Assembly: GCA_008016945.1 (NCBI GenBank)
Contig: SSGN01000134.1
Coordinates: forward strand, 1-17,274
Direction: 5' to 3'
DNA length: 17,274 bases
Source: Flavobacteriales bacterium
Lineage (GTDB): Bacteria > Bacteroidota > Bacteroidia > Flavobacteriales > PHOS-HE28
Numbering within the stretch: position 1 is the stretch's first letter; each line of letters starts with the position of its first letter. The notes under the pieces are model-generated. The model was not told the origin of the DNA and did not search any database. It was given only the letters and a program-made list of their open reading frames with translations. Both the position numbers and the translations under genes were made by a program. Positions 1 through 6,896 of the stretch are shown one piece after another.

Positions 1-39
1 CCACAGGCGGACAAGCCGGAGGCAGGGTCGTCCGTCAAA

Positions 40-110
40 AGCGCGGAAAGCCTGCTGTGGTTTGGTGGAATCTGCGGTGGTTTAGCGCGGACAGACCCTG
101 CGGCGGTTTA
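40..110. repeat. Imperfect direct repeats, core CTGCGGYGGTTT
   Basis: Three successive copies of a 12- to 13-base core are visible: CTGCTGTGGTTT at 52-63, CTGCGGTGGTTTA at 72-84 and CTGCGGCGGTTTA at 98-110. The first and third copies are also preceded by a similar lead, AGCGCGGAAAG at 40-50 and AGCGCGGACAG at 84-94, so the unit is about 20-26 bases. A related core, CTGCGGAGGTTT, occurs on the minus strand at 848-859, on the other side of the lipoprotein gene. The patch could be an intergenic repeat family, a protein-binding array or a degenerate element end. No function is recognised. The remainder of 1-185 shows no gene. Confidence 0.45.
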
Positions 111-185
111 GGAACTGTTGGATCCGGCGATCGGACAGCATGGTGCCGGTGGGCGGCATGGGAGCCTGTGGCAGTAGAATAAGCA

Positions 186-220
186 CTCGCCCCTGTCCAA
201 ATACGTGGAACAGGGGCGAG
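186..220 (-). terminator. Hairpin terminator downstream of the small lipoprotein gene
   Basis: CTCGCCCCTGT (186-196) pairs perfectly with ACAGGGGCGAG (210-220). The stem extends by CCA/TGG across a one-base bulge around a short AATACG loop. On the minus strand the stem is followed by GTGCTTATTC, which is moderately T-rich. It lies about 55 bases beyond the stop codon of the gene at 276-665, the usual place for a rho-independent-like terminator. The tail is not a pure T run, so it may instead be a 3'-end-stabilising hairpin. Confidence 0.65.
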
Positions 221-275
221 CGCGTACTTGTTCCGCTCAATCGGGTACTAAGCGGCTGCCAACGATCAGAGGCGG

Positions 276-665
276 TCAGCAGTTATCGTCAGCGAAATAG
301 GTGTCACCTGACGACCATACTTTCAAGCACCGACCGGGGTGTTCCTCCAGCCAATCCTTACAGCAGTTCGCAAAGCTCAACCCAGACCCTTTACACACGA
401 TCTGCCTGTTACCACCTGCTGTTATTCCATGACCCACTGGCACGAAGTGGAATACAGGGGTGGATTCACCCGTGGCCTGGTCGTTAGAGTAGTTCACATG
501 AAGCACATGATCTTCATCCAGTATTGGAAGCATGGCCAAAAATTGCTCCTCAAAACTGATCTGATCCGTTGCCACCACCGGAGGATCGGCCCTCTCGGTC
601 TTGGTGCAACCAACGAAAAGCACACCACATACTATGGCGATGGAAAGAGCTATATGGTGTTTCAT
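276..665 (-). CDS. Small Cys-rich hypothetical lipoprotein
   Basis: A 129-residue protein of unrecognised family. The N-terminus is a typical export signal: Lys2, two His, a hydrophobic stretch (residues 5-18), then Leu-Phe-Val-Gly-Cys with Cys20 as the likely lipidation site. Phe at -3 makes the lipobox slightly non-standard. The mature part begins Thr-Lys-Thr-Glu, acidic and polar. Five cysteines (91, 101, 102, 113, 129) cluster in the last 39 residues, with a Cys-Cys pair and a C-terminal Cys, which suggests disulfides in an exported domain. It is a monocistronic unit, with a TAnnTTTG element 30 bases upstream of the ATG and a hairpin terminator downstream. It is probably unrelated to the glycan genes. 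Alternative: a small secreted protein without lipidation. Confidence 0.7.
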   Translation of the reverse strand: MKHHIALSIAIVCGVLFVGCTKTERADPPVVATDQISFEEQFLAMLPILDEDHVLHVNYSNDQATGESTPVFHFVPVGHGITAGGNRQIVCKGSGLSFANCCKDWLEEHPGRCLKVWSSGDTYFADDNC

Positions 666-694
666 GGCGGGGACGTTTTGGTCTTTGCTTACGA

Positions 695-702
695 CAAACT
701 TA
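695..702 (-). promoter_or_regulatory. Candidate -7 element of the lipoprotein gene
   Basis: The minus strand reads TAAGTTTG, an exact match to the Bacteroidota -7 consensus TAnnTTTG, 30 bases before the ATG at 665. No TTG is seen at the expected upstream spacing, so the -33 half is weak or absent. An AT-rich patch lies just upstream (718-735). Confidence 0.5.
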
Positions 703-724
703 CACCCCCCATAGTGCTTTAATA

Positions 725-997
725 TTTATTAATTTCAGACATCACGCCATCGTAGATTTCCCGAAGGGGACCCCTGCGCTTTCTGTTCGACCTCAGCCTA
801 CCCTCAGCTATTGTACAACTGCAACACGCCCATCCCGTTCGTGAACAAAACCTCCGCAGGCTTCGCACACTTGGCGAGACCCTGCGGTTTCTCCACCGTG
901 ATCATCGCCCTCACCTTGGCCCTCCCTCGCGGCCTGGATACCCGAACTCTTGGCACGGAGTCTCCTTCGCGCGCCGCTTCCACGTGGACATGCACTA
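725..997. other. Intergenic stretch, no gene recognised
   Basis: Both strands have short open frames here, but none has a recognisable product, a ribosome site or a family motif. On the minus strand a CTGCGGAGGTTT core at 848-859 resembles the direct repeats near the left edge of the window, and AGACCCTGCGG at 877-887 repeats the word at 93-103. The stretch is best read as repeat-derived intergenic DNA between the lipoprotein gene and the long palindrome. Confidence 0.4.
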
Positions 998-1160
998 ATA
1001 CCATCTTGAACCACAAATTAGTCCAATCTGCTTGCCCTTTTTCCGCATGGCTTCTCCGAGGAAACCGTTCCGTAGCCCCCGCTACGCAACAGTTCCCTCG
1101 TATCGCCCTGCGAAAAAATGGCCGCGCATCTTTGGACTAATTCGTAATTCAACATGGTAT
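998..1160 (-). repeat. 163-nt imperfect palindrome (long hairpin)
   Basis: The whole segment folds on itself around a CCCC loop at 1077-1080. The outer arms 998-1026 and 1132-1160 match at 25 of 29 positions without gaps and include a perfect 11-bp pair, AATTAGTCCAA with TTGGACTAATT. The arms next to the loop, 1057-1076 and 1081-1100, match at 17 of 20, with CGTAGC/GCTACG closing the loop. The segment between them pairs with small gaps. It starts 16 bases past the stop of the broken GT2 gene. It could be a transcription-end or 3'-UTR hairpin, a structured RNA, or a non-autonomous inverted-repeat (MITE-like) element. No coding content is recognised. Confidence 0.75.
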
Positions 1161-1176
1161 GAAGCTACCCCTGGGA

Positions 1177-2124
1177 TCACCGATCGCGCTCCTTCAACCG
1201 CCCGAACGTACGCGCCAGCCGGTCGGTGGTTCGGAAGCCGACCACCCGGTAGCAGGCGCTGTACAGAGGCGTGGTGGCCGATGTGCGGTCCGGAACAAAT
1301 CCTCTGGGGAGCACGGTACTGAACGTAGCGTAGGCCGTCGCCGGATCGTGCCTGGCCAGCACCCGGATGGCCATGAACAGGACCTGATCCGCCACAGCGA
1401 TCACATCGGCGGACCCAACGGGATCCACGTTGCGCAGGTACTCACGAATTGCACGGCGCAGTTCGATGAAGCGGATCCAGTTGTCGCGCAGCCCCGTACG
1501 GCTAATGGAGCCGTGGCTGCGTTTGAGTACCAAACTGCTCACATGCGGATCCCAGCAGACGGACGCGCCGTTCTTCAGCATGCGGAACATCAACTCGTAG
1601 TCCTGACTGCTCAATTGTTCCTCGTTCCATCCATTCACCGCTTCCAAAGCGGTCCGCTTGAACAGATTGGCACTGGTGGTGCCCAATTGTGTGCGCACGA
1701 GTGCCATCCAGGTGTTCCCTCCTGCGCCGGTGATCTTCTCCTCGCGGCCATCCTCGTATACGTTAAGGAAATCGGCCACCACGATGTCGGGAAGTCCGTT
1801 CGCGCGGGCCAAGTCCACCTGCCGATCCAGCTTGGCGGAGAGGACCGTATCATCGGCATCGAGGAACTGCACATATTCCCCAGACGTGTTCGCCAGGCCG
1901 ATGTTGCGCGCCGCACATGCGCCGCGCCGTGGCCCTGACGTCTAGCGGAAACGCCCGGTGTACGTGCGCTCCAGTTCCACCAGCTTCGCATGGGTCCCAT
2001 CCGTGGACCCATCATCAACGGCGAACACATCCAGATCCCGGTAGGTCTGGTCCATCACCGAACGCACGGCCACCTCCACGTGCTGCTCCACGTTATGGCA
2101 AGGTATGACGACGGATACGCGCAT
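1177..2124 (-). pseudogene. Family 2 glycosyltransferase interrupted by in-frame TAG
   Basis: Read through, this is a 315-position GT2 (GT-A fold) enzyme that would transfer a sugar from a nucleotide-sugar at the cytoplasmic membrane face. It has the N-terminal strand MRVSVVIPCHN, the VDDGSTDGT motif (about 36-44), GACAARN (68-74), LDADD for metal and nucleotide binding, and a SSQDYELMFR acceptor/base motif. Codon 61 is TAG (1942-1944). The frame is otherwise continuous, with both halves in phase. A restart at ATG 1872 would lose the nucleotide-binding strands, so two functional pieces are unlikely. Compared with its divergent paralog at 2503-3459, the segment beside the stop is also about two residues short. 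The start was chosen at MRVSVV rather than 13 codons upstream, because family members begin just before the first strand. It could still be intact if the TAG is a sequencing error. Confidence 0.8.
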
Positions 2125-2502
2125 TGACCAGCGGTTCAAAGTACGACCCTTGCGCTGAACCACACAAGCGACGAGATGATTTTCCGCACCTGCCTGCGGA
2201 CCCTCCTACATCACACCTCATCTTGCGGGGTGGATCCACAGGCAGGAATGAAAGATCGCTGCCATTTATGGCATTTTACCTCCCACGGAACTTCGATCCG
2301 ACGGTGCTGAAGCCGGCATACCATCGCTGCCATACGTGAATGACCCGTGTGGAGACCCTTCCGACAGATCCGATCAGCGCTCGTACAGCCATGATCGATG
2401 GATCTTACGCAACCGACAGCGACGATCCTTTCGCCACTACGGGGGCATTCGCCGTTGACCAGTGGTACTTTTGGCAGCCTTCTAGTCCCGAGGAGGTTGT
2501 AG
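2125..2502. other. Divergent intergenic region between two GT2 paralogs
   Basis: These 378 bases separate the divergently transcribed GT2 genes. No gene is recognised. On the plus strand a -7-like element (2466-2473) and a GAGGAGG ribosome site (about 2490-2496) serve the right-hand gene. On the minus strand only a shortened element, TACTTTG (2143-2137), lies close to the start of the broken gene; it lacks one spacer base and is only 13 bases from the ATG. This is consistent with weak or lost expression of the broken copy. Confidence 0.5.
2466..2473 (+). promoter_or_regulatory. Candidate -7 element of plus-strand GT2
   Basis: TACTTTTG fits TAnnTTTG exactly and lies 30 bases before the ATG at 2503. 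TTG at 2455-2457 is too close (8 bases) to act as a standard -33 element. A purine-rich GAGGAGG lies six bases before the ATG and supports the start. Confidence 0.45.
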
Positions 2503-3459
2503 ATGAAGGGCAGCGTTACGGTAATAATACCCTGTTTCAACGTGGAACGGTTCATCGCCGAAGCGTTGGATTCCGTTCTAGCCCAAGGTGCCGTGGTGGA
2601 GAAGGTGTACTGCGTGGACAATGGATCCCAGGATGGTACAGTGGATGCCGTGGAGCAGTGGATCGTTGCACATCCGGACTTTCCTATTGTGTTGGAACAT
2701 GAGCCACGGCGCGGCGCATGTGCGGCGCGTAACCGGCCATTGGAACGAGTGACCACCGAATGGATCCAATACCTTGATGCCGACGACCTGTTGCTCCCGG
2801 GCAAACTAGCTGCGCAGGTCCGTGATGCAGGAGATGCAGACGTGGTATACGAACAGACCATCCACCGGGCAGTGGATGGAAGCGAACAGACCAAAGTCCC
2901 TCTCGCAGAAGTGGAGGTGGGGCTGATGGCGGGCAACCTGGGTAATACATGCACCAATCTGTGGCGTACCTCGAAATTGGTGGAAGTGGGCGGGTGGGAT
3001 GCCGCACTCGCCAGCAGCCAAGAGTATGACCTCATGCTTCGGATCTATCAAGCCAGTGGTCGATTCGTTAACCTGCCGGGTATGCGTACTGTGGTGCGTG
3101 AGCGGGCGACCGGGCAAATATCGCAGGGCGATCCCGTCAAGCGGTGGCGCCAACTCGTAGCGGTACAAGCACGCATGTTCGAGGTGTTCCGATCCCGGTC
3201 AGTGGATCCCGAGCGGATGGGGGCAGTACACCAGGCCTTTTTCGGAGGGCTGCGGACGCTATTCCCTTACGACGAGGAATACGCCGTTGAATTGTGGCAA
3301 CGGTACCTGGCCCCATCTGGTTTCCAGCCACGAACAAGTGCCCTCAATACGACCAGCTACGTTTGGACTTATCGCCTGCTGGGGTTCCGGGGTGCGGAAC
3401 GGATGAAGGCCATGTTGCGCAGGGTTCGGCGCCCACACGCTGAGCGGGTATCTCTATAA
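2503..3459 (+). CDS. Family 2 glycosyltransferase
   Basis: A 318-residue GT2 enzyme of the GT-A fold, predicted to be cytoplasmic or membrane-peripheral and to transfer a sugar from a nucleotide donor onto a lipid-linked glycan. Visible motifs are VTVIIPCFN (5-13), VDNGSQDGT (38-46), GACAARN (71-77), LDADD (91-95, metal/nucleotide binding) and SSQEYDLMLR (171-180, the usual region of the catalytic base). The donor and acceptor cannot be read from sequence. It is the only plus-strand GT. Downstream the convergent amidotransferase gene is only 47 bases away. It is clearly paralogous to the broken gene at 1177-2124: similar motifs throughout and a similar C-terminal tail (RTSALNTTSYVWTYRLLGFR versus RTSATTPLYSACYRVVGFR). 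A good ribosome site and a -7 element support the start. Confidence 0.92.
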   Translation: MKGSVTVIIPCFNVERFIAEALDSVLAQGAVVEKVYCVDNGSQDGTVDAVEQWIVAHPDFPIVLEHEPRRGACAARNRPLERVTTEWIQYLDADDLLLPGKLAAQVRDAGDADVVYEQTIHRAVDGSEQTKVPLAEVEVGLMAGNLGNTCTNLWRTSKLVEVGGWDAALASSQEYDLMLRIYQASGRFVNLPGMRTVVRERATGQISQGDPVKRWRQLVAVQARMFEVFRSRSVDPERMGAVHQAFFGGLRTLFPYDEEYAVELWQRYLAPSGFQPRTSALNTTSYVWTYRLLGFRGAERMKAMLRRVRRPHAERVSL

Positions 3460-3506
3460 AGGGCCGGTCCTACGCGACAAGCACCACACAATTGCACCTT
3501 GGGCCA

Positions 3507-5384
3507 TCATCGGGACGCAATGTGGAGGTTCCACCAATTGGCCAGTGCGAAGTGTGGCCACAAGCGTATGCCTGTGACCCGCCCAGCTGCGATCTCTCTG
3601 CGGAAATGGGCGGAGTAGATATGCAATGAGTCGTCCATGGCCGTGATCAGGTCCCGTTGCTTCATGGCCTCCTTGGTGTTCAGGACTTCGTTCATGGGGA
3701 TGTGGAAACCCACCTTGGGGCGATCGATGATCGATGCTGGCAACAAGGCATGGGCGGCTCGCTTCAAGGCGAGTTTCTCTCCCTGAGGCCCTATCAACAA
3801 CCGGGTCTTCAACCGCATGCTTTGCTCAACAAGGCGGTGGTCCAAGTAGGGCACACGCGCCTCCACGGATGCTGCCATGGACATCCGATCCACCCTGGCA
3901 AGCAGGTTCTCCGGCAGCCGGAACAGCAGGTCGAAGGCGCTTAGGCGCTGCAACAGATCACCGGTCCTACATTCAGGGGCATCCATGTGGCGGCTTACGA
4001 TACTGTACGGGTCGCGTGCCTGGGCCATGAAGTCGCGATCAAAGACGTGCCCAAGGTCCTCTCCGCACATGGCATCGATCCCACCCCAGATGATGTGCTG
4101 CCCATGGACATGGCGTTCCATCCAGGTCTTCCAATCGGGCTTCCGTCGGCTCAGCACCGGGGCTCCCATGGACAGATAGAGCTGCCAGATCGGACGGGGC
4201 ATGCTCCGCAGCATCCTATCCACCCGAACGGCATCGCGCCAATGGCGATACCCAACGAACAATTCATCGGACCCCTCACCGCTCAAGCACACGGTAACAC
4301 CCTCCGCGCGGGCCTTCTCGCTCAACAGTAACAGTGGGGCGCTGGCGCTGTTCGCGATCGGCTCGTCCAGGATACTGAACACGCGTTGCTGGGCACCCAG
4401 GTACTGTTCTGGTGAGATGGTGATCGCGTGGTGCCTGGTCCCCAGGTGCTCTGCCACGATCCGGGCGTAGGCCAGTTCACTGGTGTAGCCCGGCAAACTG
4501 TCCTCGAAGCCGATGCTGAACGTGTTGATCCGCCGCCCGCGCGATGCAAGCGCCGTGATCATCGAAGAGTCCAAACCGCCCGACAAATAGGCCCCCACCT
4601 CCACGTCTGCCACCATTTGCCGCTCCACCGCTTCGTAAAGCAGATCCATGCACCCACTTTCGTCGTCCAGGTCGCGCTCCGGCCCGGTGTGGACCAAGGG
4701 GTGCCAATACCGCACTGGCTGCGGGCGGGTATCATTGCGCAGCTCAAAGCAGTGTGCGGCAGGCAGCTTCTCGATCCCTTCGTAGAAGGTGGCCGTGCCT
4801 TCCACCTGGTGAAAGTTGAAGTATCCCAAGAGCTCGTTACGGTCCACCCGGCGTGGTGCGATGATAGCCTTCGGTTCGCTGGCGAAAGTGAACACGCCAT
4901 CGGCATACCGGTAGTAGAACGGCTTGATCCCCATCCGGTCGCGGGCCGCGAAAAGCCGACCTTCCGCATTGTCAATGTAGACGAATGCGAACATGCCGTT
5001 GATGCGTTCCAAGGCAGCCATACCCCATTGGATGCAGGCGACCAGCAGGGTCTCCGAGTCGGAATGGTGGGTACGGAACTGGTGCCCCAAACCCTCCAGC
5101 TCGGCCCGCAGTTCTTTATTGTTGTACAGCTCTCCGTTGAACACCAGCCAGTGGCGACCATCGGCAGTGGACATGGGCTGGTTGGCATTGGCCGCCAGAT
5201 CAAGGATGGAGAGCCGCGCATGTGCGAGGTGCCAGCGCACCCTATCCGGAGGGTGAGGCAACATGCTCGAATGGATGGACACCAACGCATCCGGGCCGCG
5301 GTAGGCGAGCCGCGCGATATCAAAGGACTCCAAATCCGATGCCCGATCGCTACGCCAAGTGATGGACCCCGCTATGCCGCACAT
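3507..5384 (-). CDS. asnB: AsnB-type glutamine-dependent amidotransferase (asparagine synthetase family)
   Basis: A 625-residue two-domain enzyme. The N-terminal class II glutaminase has the nucleophile Cys2 directly after the initiator Met, which fixes the start, plus YRGPD (28-32), FNGELYN (82-88) and HSDSE (107-111). The C-terminal ATP-pyrophosphatase domain has the P-loop SGGLDSS (268-274), SGEGSDE (368-374) and the RVDRMSMAASVEARVPYLDH stretch near 497-516. By family, ammonia from glutamine is passed to an AMP-activated carboxylate; the classic product is asparagine. All key residues seem intact. The length is typical of AsnB homologues found in polysaccharide loci, where some are proposed to amidate uronic acids (for example WbpS of Pseudomonas aeruginosa O6). 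It has its own promoter candidate and lies 222 bases from the upstream GT4 gene. Whether it makes asparagine or modifies a sugar is undecided. Confidence 0.93.
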   Translation of the reverse strand: MCGIAGSITWRSDRASDLESFDIARLAYRGPDALVSIHSSMLPHPPDRVRWHLAHARLSILDLAANANQPMSTADGRHWLVFNGELYNNKELRAELEGLGHQFRTHHSDSETLLVACIQWGMAALERINGMFAFVYIDNAEGRLFAARDRMGIKPFYYRYADGVFTFASEPKAIIAPRRVDRNELLGYFNFHQVEGTATFYEGIEKLPAAHCFELRNDTRPQPVRYWHPLVHTGPERDLDDESGCMDLLYEAVERQMVADVEVGAYLSGGLDSSMITALASRGRRINTFSIGFEDSLPGYTSELAYARIVAEHLGTRHHAITISPEQYLGAQQRVFSILDEPIANSASAPLLLLSEKARAEGVTVCLSGEGSDELFVGYRHWRDAVRVDRMLRSMPRPIWQLYLSMGAPVLSRRKPDWKTWMERHVHGQHIIWGGIDAMCGEDLGHVFDRDFMAQARDPYSIVSRHMDAPECRTGDLLQRLSAFDLLFRLPENLLARVDRMSMAASVEARVPYLDHRLVEQSMRLKTRLLIGPQGEKLALKRAAHALLPASIIDRPKVGFHIPMNEVLNTKEAMKQRDLITAMDDSLHIYSAHFRREIAAGRVTGIRLWPHFALANWWNLHIASR

Positions 5385-5437
5385 CTATGCAAGGATCACC
5401 GTTCTTTCTACCACTTGTGCCCCAGCGGGGACGGACC

Positions 5438-5445
5438 CAAATGTA
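5438..5445 (-). promoter_or_regulatory. Candidate -7 element of the amidotransferase gene
   Basis: The minus strand reads TACATTTG, an exact TAnnTTTG match, 54 bases before the ATG at 5384. No TTG is seen at the standard distance upstream. The gap 5385-5606 contains no recognisable gene, so this element would allow transcription independent of the GT operon. Confidence 0.45.
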
Positions 5446-5606
5446 GTTGTTCACATGGACATCCACAGCGAACACTTCCATGCTCGTTGATCCCTGTTCC
5501 CAGGTTCCGCGACCGGGTCATTCCCATCCTGTGCAGCGCTGGGGCCACACCATGAAACACAAGAACTACGGGATGGACCTCAACGCCCACTTCCCTTCTG
5601 GACCCA

Positions 5607-6896
5607 TCAGTTCGCCTCTCCTGTTGAACCCGCCTTCTTGACCGAAAGGGCCGCCCCCTCGATCGGCGACTGCGCTGCTGCATCAAACAAAATGCGATCC
5701 ACGAAGCCGTGGAACACCCGCCGGGCCTCGAACCCTTCCTGCCATGCGCCGCGCACGCCAACACGATACGCCGCAGTGGACATCGGCCCGGACCTGAACC
5801 CATCGAGCAACGCAGCTACCTCAGCAGCCGTTGGATCCTGTGCGAGCAGCACACCCGTTCGCCCGTCCATGAGGTCGCGCACGCCGCCTGAATCCGCTGC
5901 GATCACCGGAATGCCGAAGCTTGCCGCCTCTTGCGCCGCCACAGCCACGCCGCCTTCCAACCGCGCCAGATGTACGAACACATCCACCGGATGGGAACGG
6001 TACCACGCCATGATCTCCGCGTTCTGCATCAAGCCCTTGAACTCCACCTGCACGTGGGCGGGCAGCTCGGCAGCTGCTGCACGTACCATTTCCTCCTCCA
6101 CGCCGCCGCCAAAGTGGACCCACTTAACGGGCACCCGAACCAGCGATAACGCCTCCACCAGCAACAACACGCGCTTGCGCGGGATCAGGAACGAACAACT
6201 GACCACCTTCAACGGACCTGTGGGATCGAACGGACCGATGCCATGGTCGGTGGTACCCAACCGCGCCAGCGTGAAGTGCTCCGCAAGGCGAGGATGCCTA
6301 CGCTGTAAATGCTCCATGCCAGCACGCGATGCACAATGCACCCGCTCCACGTACTTCAACTGAAAGGAGCGGAAAGGGATCCAAGCGTTCATGCTCTGCT
6401 GTTCGTACATATCGAACCCATGCGCACGGCTGAAGAACCGCAGCCGGGGAAAAGCTTCGCGCACTGCTCCCAGCACCGTGGCCCAGTCGTGTGTCCAATA
6501 GGCATAAACCACCACACGCTCCGGGTCGTAGTCCGGCATCACCTCACGCTTCAGCACATCGGCGCGGTGAACGAACTGAGCGATGCGGGCGCGCAAGTAC
6601 GGCCACTGCGCTCTGAGCACCCGCCACGATGGCGCATCCTTCAGCAGCGAAGCGATCAGCCGGAAGACCAAGCCTCCATGGCGCACCATGCATCCGATAC
6701 CCGCACCAGCGAACGGATCGCGCACCGGTTGGCGGACTTCGGCATTCGCCGGAATGGAGCGCAACTCCCCTTCGGGATGCTCCGGGAAGATGATGACGCG
6801 TTGGAACCGTTCACAGAGCACAGGCAGTTCGTTCTCCAGGAAGGATTCGCGCAAGCCATGCGGGAAGCGGGTGGTGAATAACCAGAGTTCCTTCAT
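5607..6896 (-). CDS. Family 4 glycosyltransferase (GT-B)
   Basis: A 429-residue retaining GT-B enzyme. The N-terminal acceptor domain opens with LWLFTTRFPHG (4-14) and contains SRAHGFDMYE (156-165). The C-terminal nucleotide-sugar domain contains VSCSFLIPRKR (232-242) and EGGVAVAAQEAASFGIPVIA (314-333). The phosphate-binding acidic pair here is E314 and E323, E-x8-E, one residue longer than the usual E-x7-E. It probably extends a lipid-linked glycan at the inner membrane face; the donor is unknown. Its ATG overlaps the stop of the upstream GT2 gene by four bases, which fits translational coupling. It is the last gene of the packed operon. Alternative: any GT4 polysaccharide transferase such as the WcaL-like group. 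Confidence 0.92.
   Translation of the reverse strand: MKELWLFTTRFPHGLRESFLENELPVLCERFQRVIIFPEHPEGELRSIPANAEVRQPVRDPFAGAGIGCMVRHGGLVFRLIASLLKDAPSWRVLRAQWPYLRARIAQFVHRADVLKREVMPDYDPERVVVYAYWTHDWATVLGAVREAFPRLRFFSRAHGFDMYEQQSMNAWIPFRSFQLKYVERVHCASRAGMEHLQRRHPRLAEHFTLARLGTTDHGIGPFDPTGPLKVVSCSFLIPRKRVLLLVEALSLVRVPVKWVHFGGGVEEEMVRAAAAELPAHVQVEFKGLMQNAEIMAWYRSHPVDVFVHLARLEGGVAVAAQEAASFGIPVIAADSGGVRDLMDGRTGVLLAQDPTAAEVAALLDGFRSGPMSTAAYRVGVRGAWQEGFEARRVFHGFVDRILFDAAAQSPIEGAALSVKKAGSTGEAN

Noticed and set aside
811..1140. Open frames on both strands between the lipoprotein gene and the broken GT2
   Set aside because: There are no recognisable motifs or supporting ribosome sites. The plus-strand frame runs through the palindrome, and the stretch shares repeat words with the left edge.
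1159..1938. 259-codon open frame on the plus strand
   Set aside because: It is the antisense shadow of the broken GT2 gene; high GC keeps the opposite frame open.
2211..3035. 274-codon open frame on the minus strand
   Set aside because: It is antisense to the intact GT2 at 2503-3459, with Ser/Thr/Arg-rich composition and no motifs.
3460..3506. Bidirectional terminator between the convergent GT2 and amidotransferase genes
   Set aside because: Only a small loopless self-complement (AGGGCCGGTCCT) is visible, with no T run, which is not enough to call a terminator.
4428..5555. 375-codon open frame on the plus strand
   Set aside because: It is entirely antisense to the amidotransferase gene, which has a complete motif set. 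The translated sequence shows no family motif.
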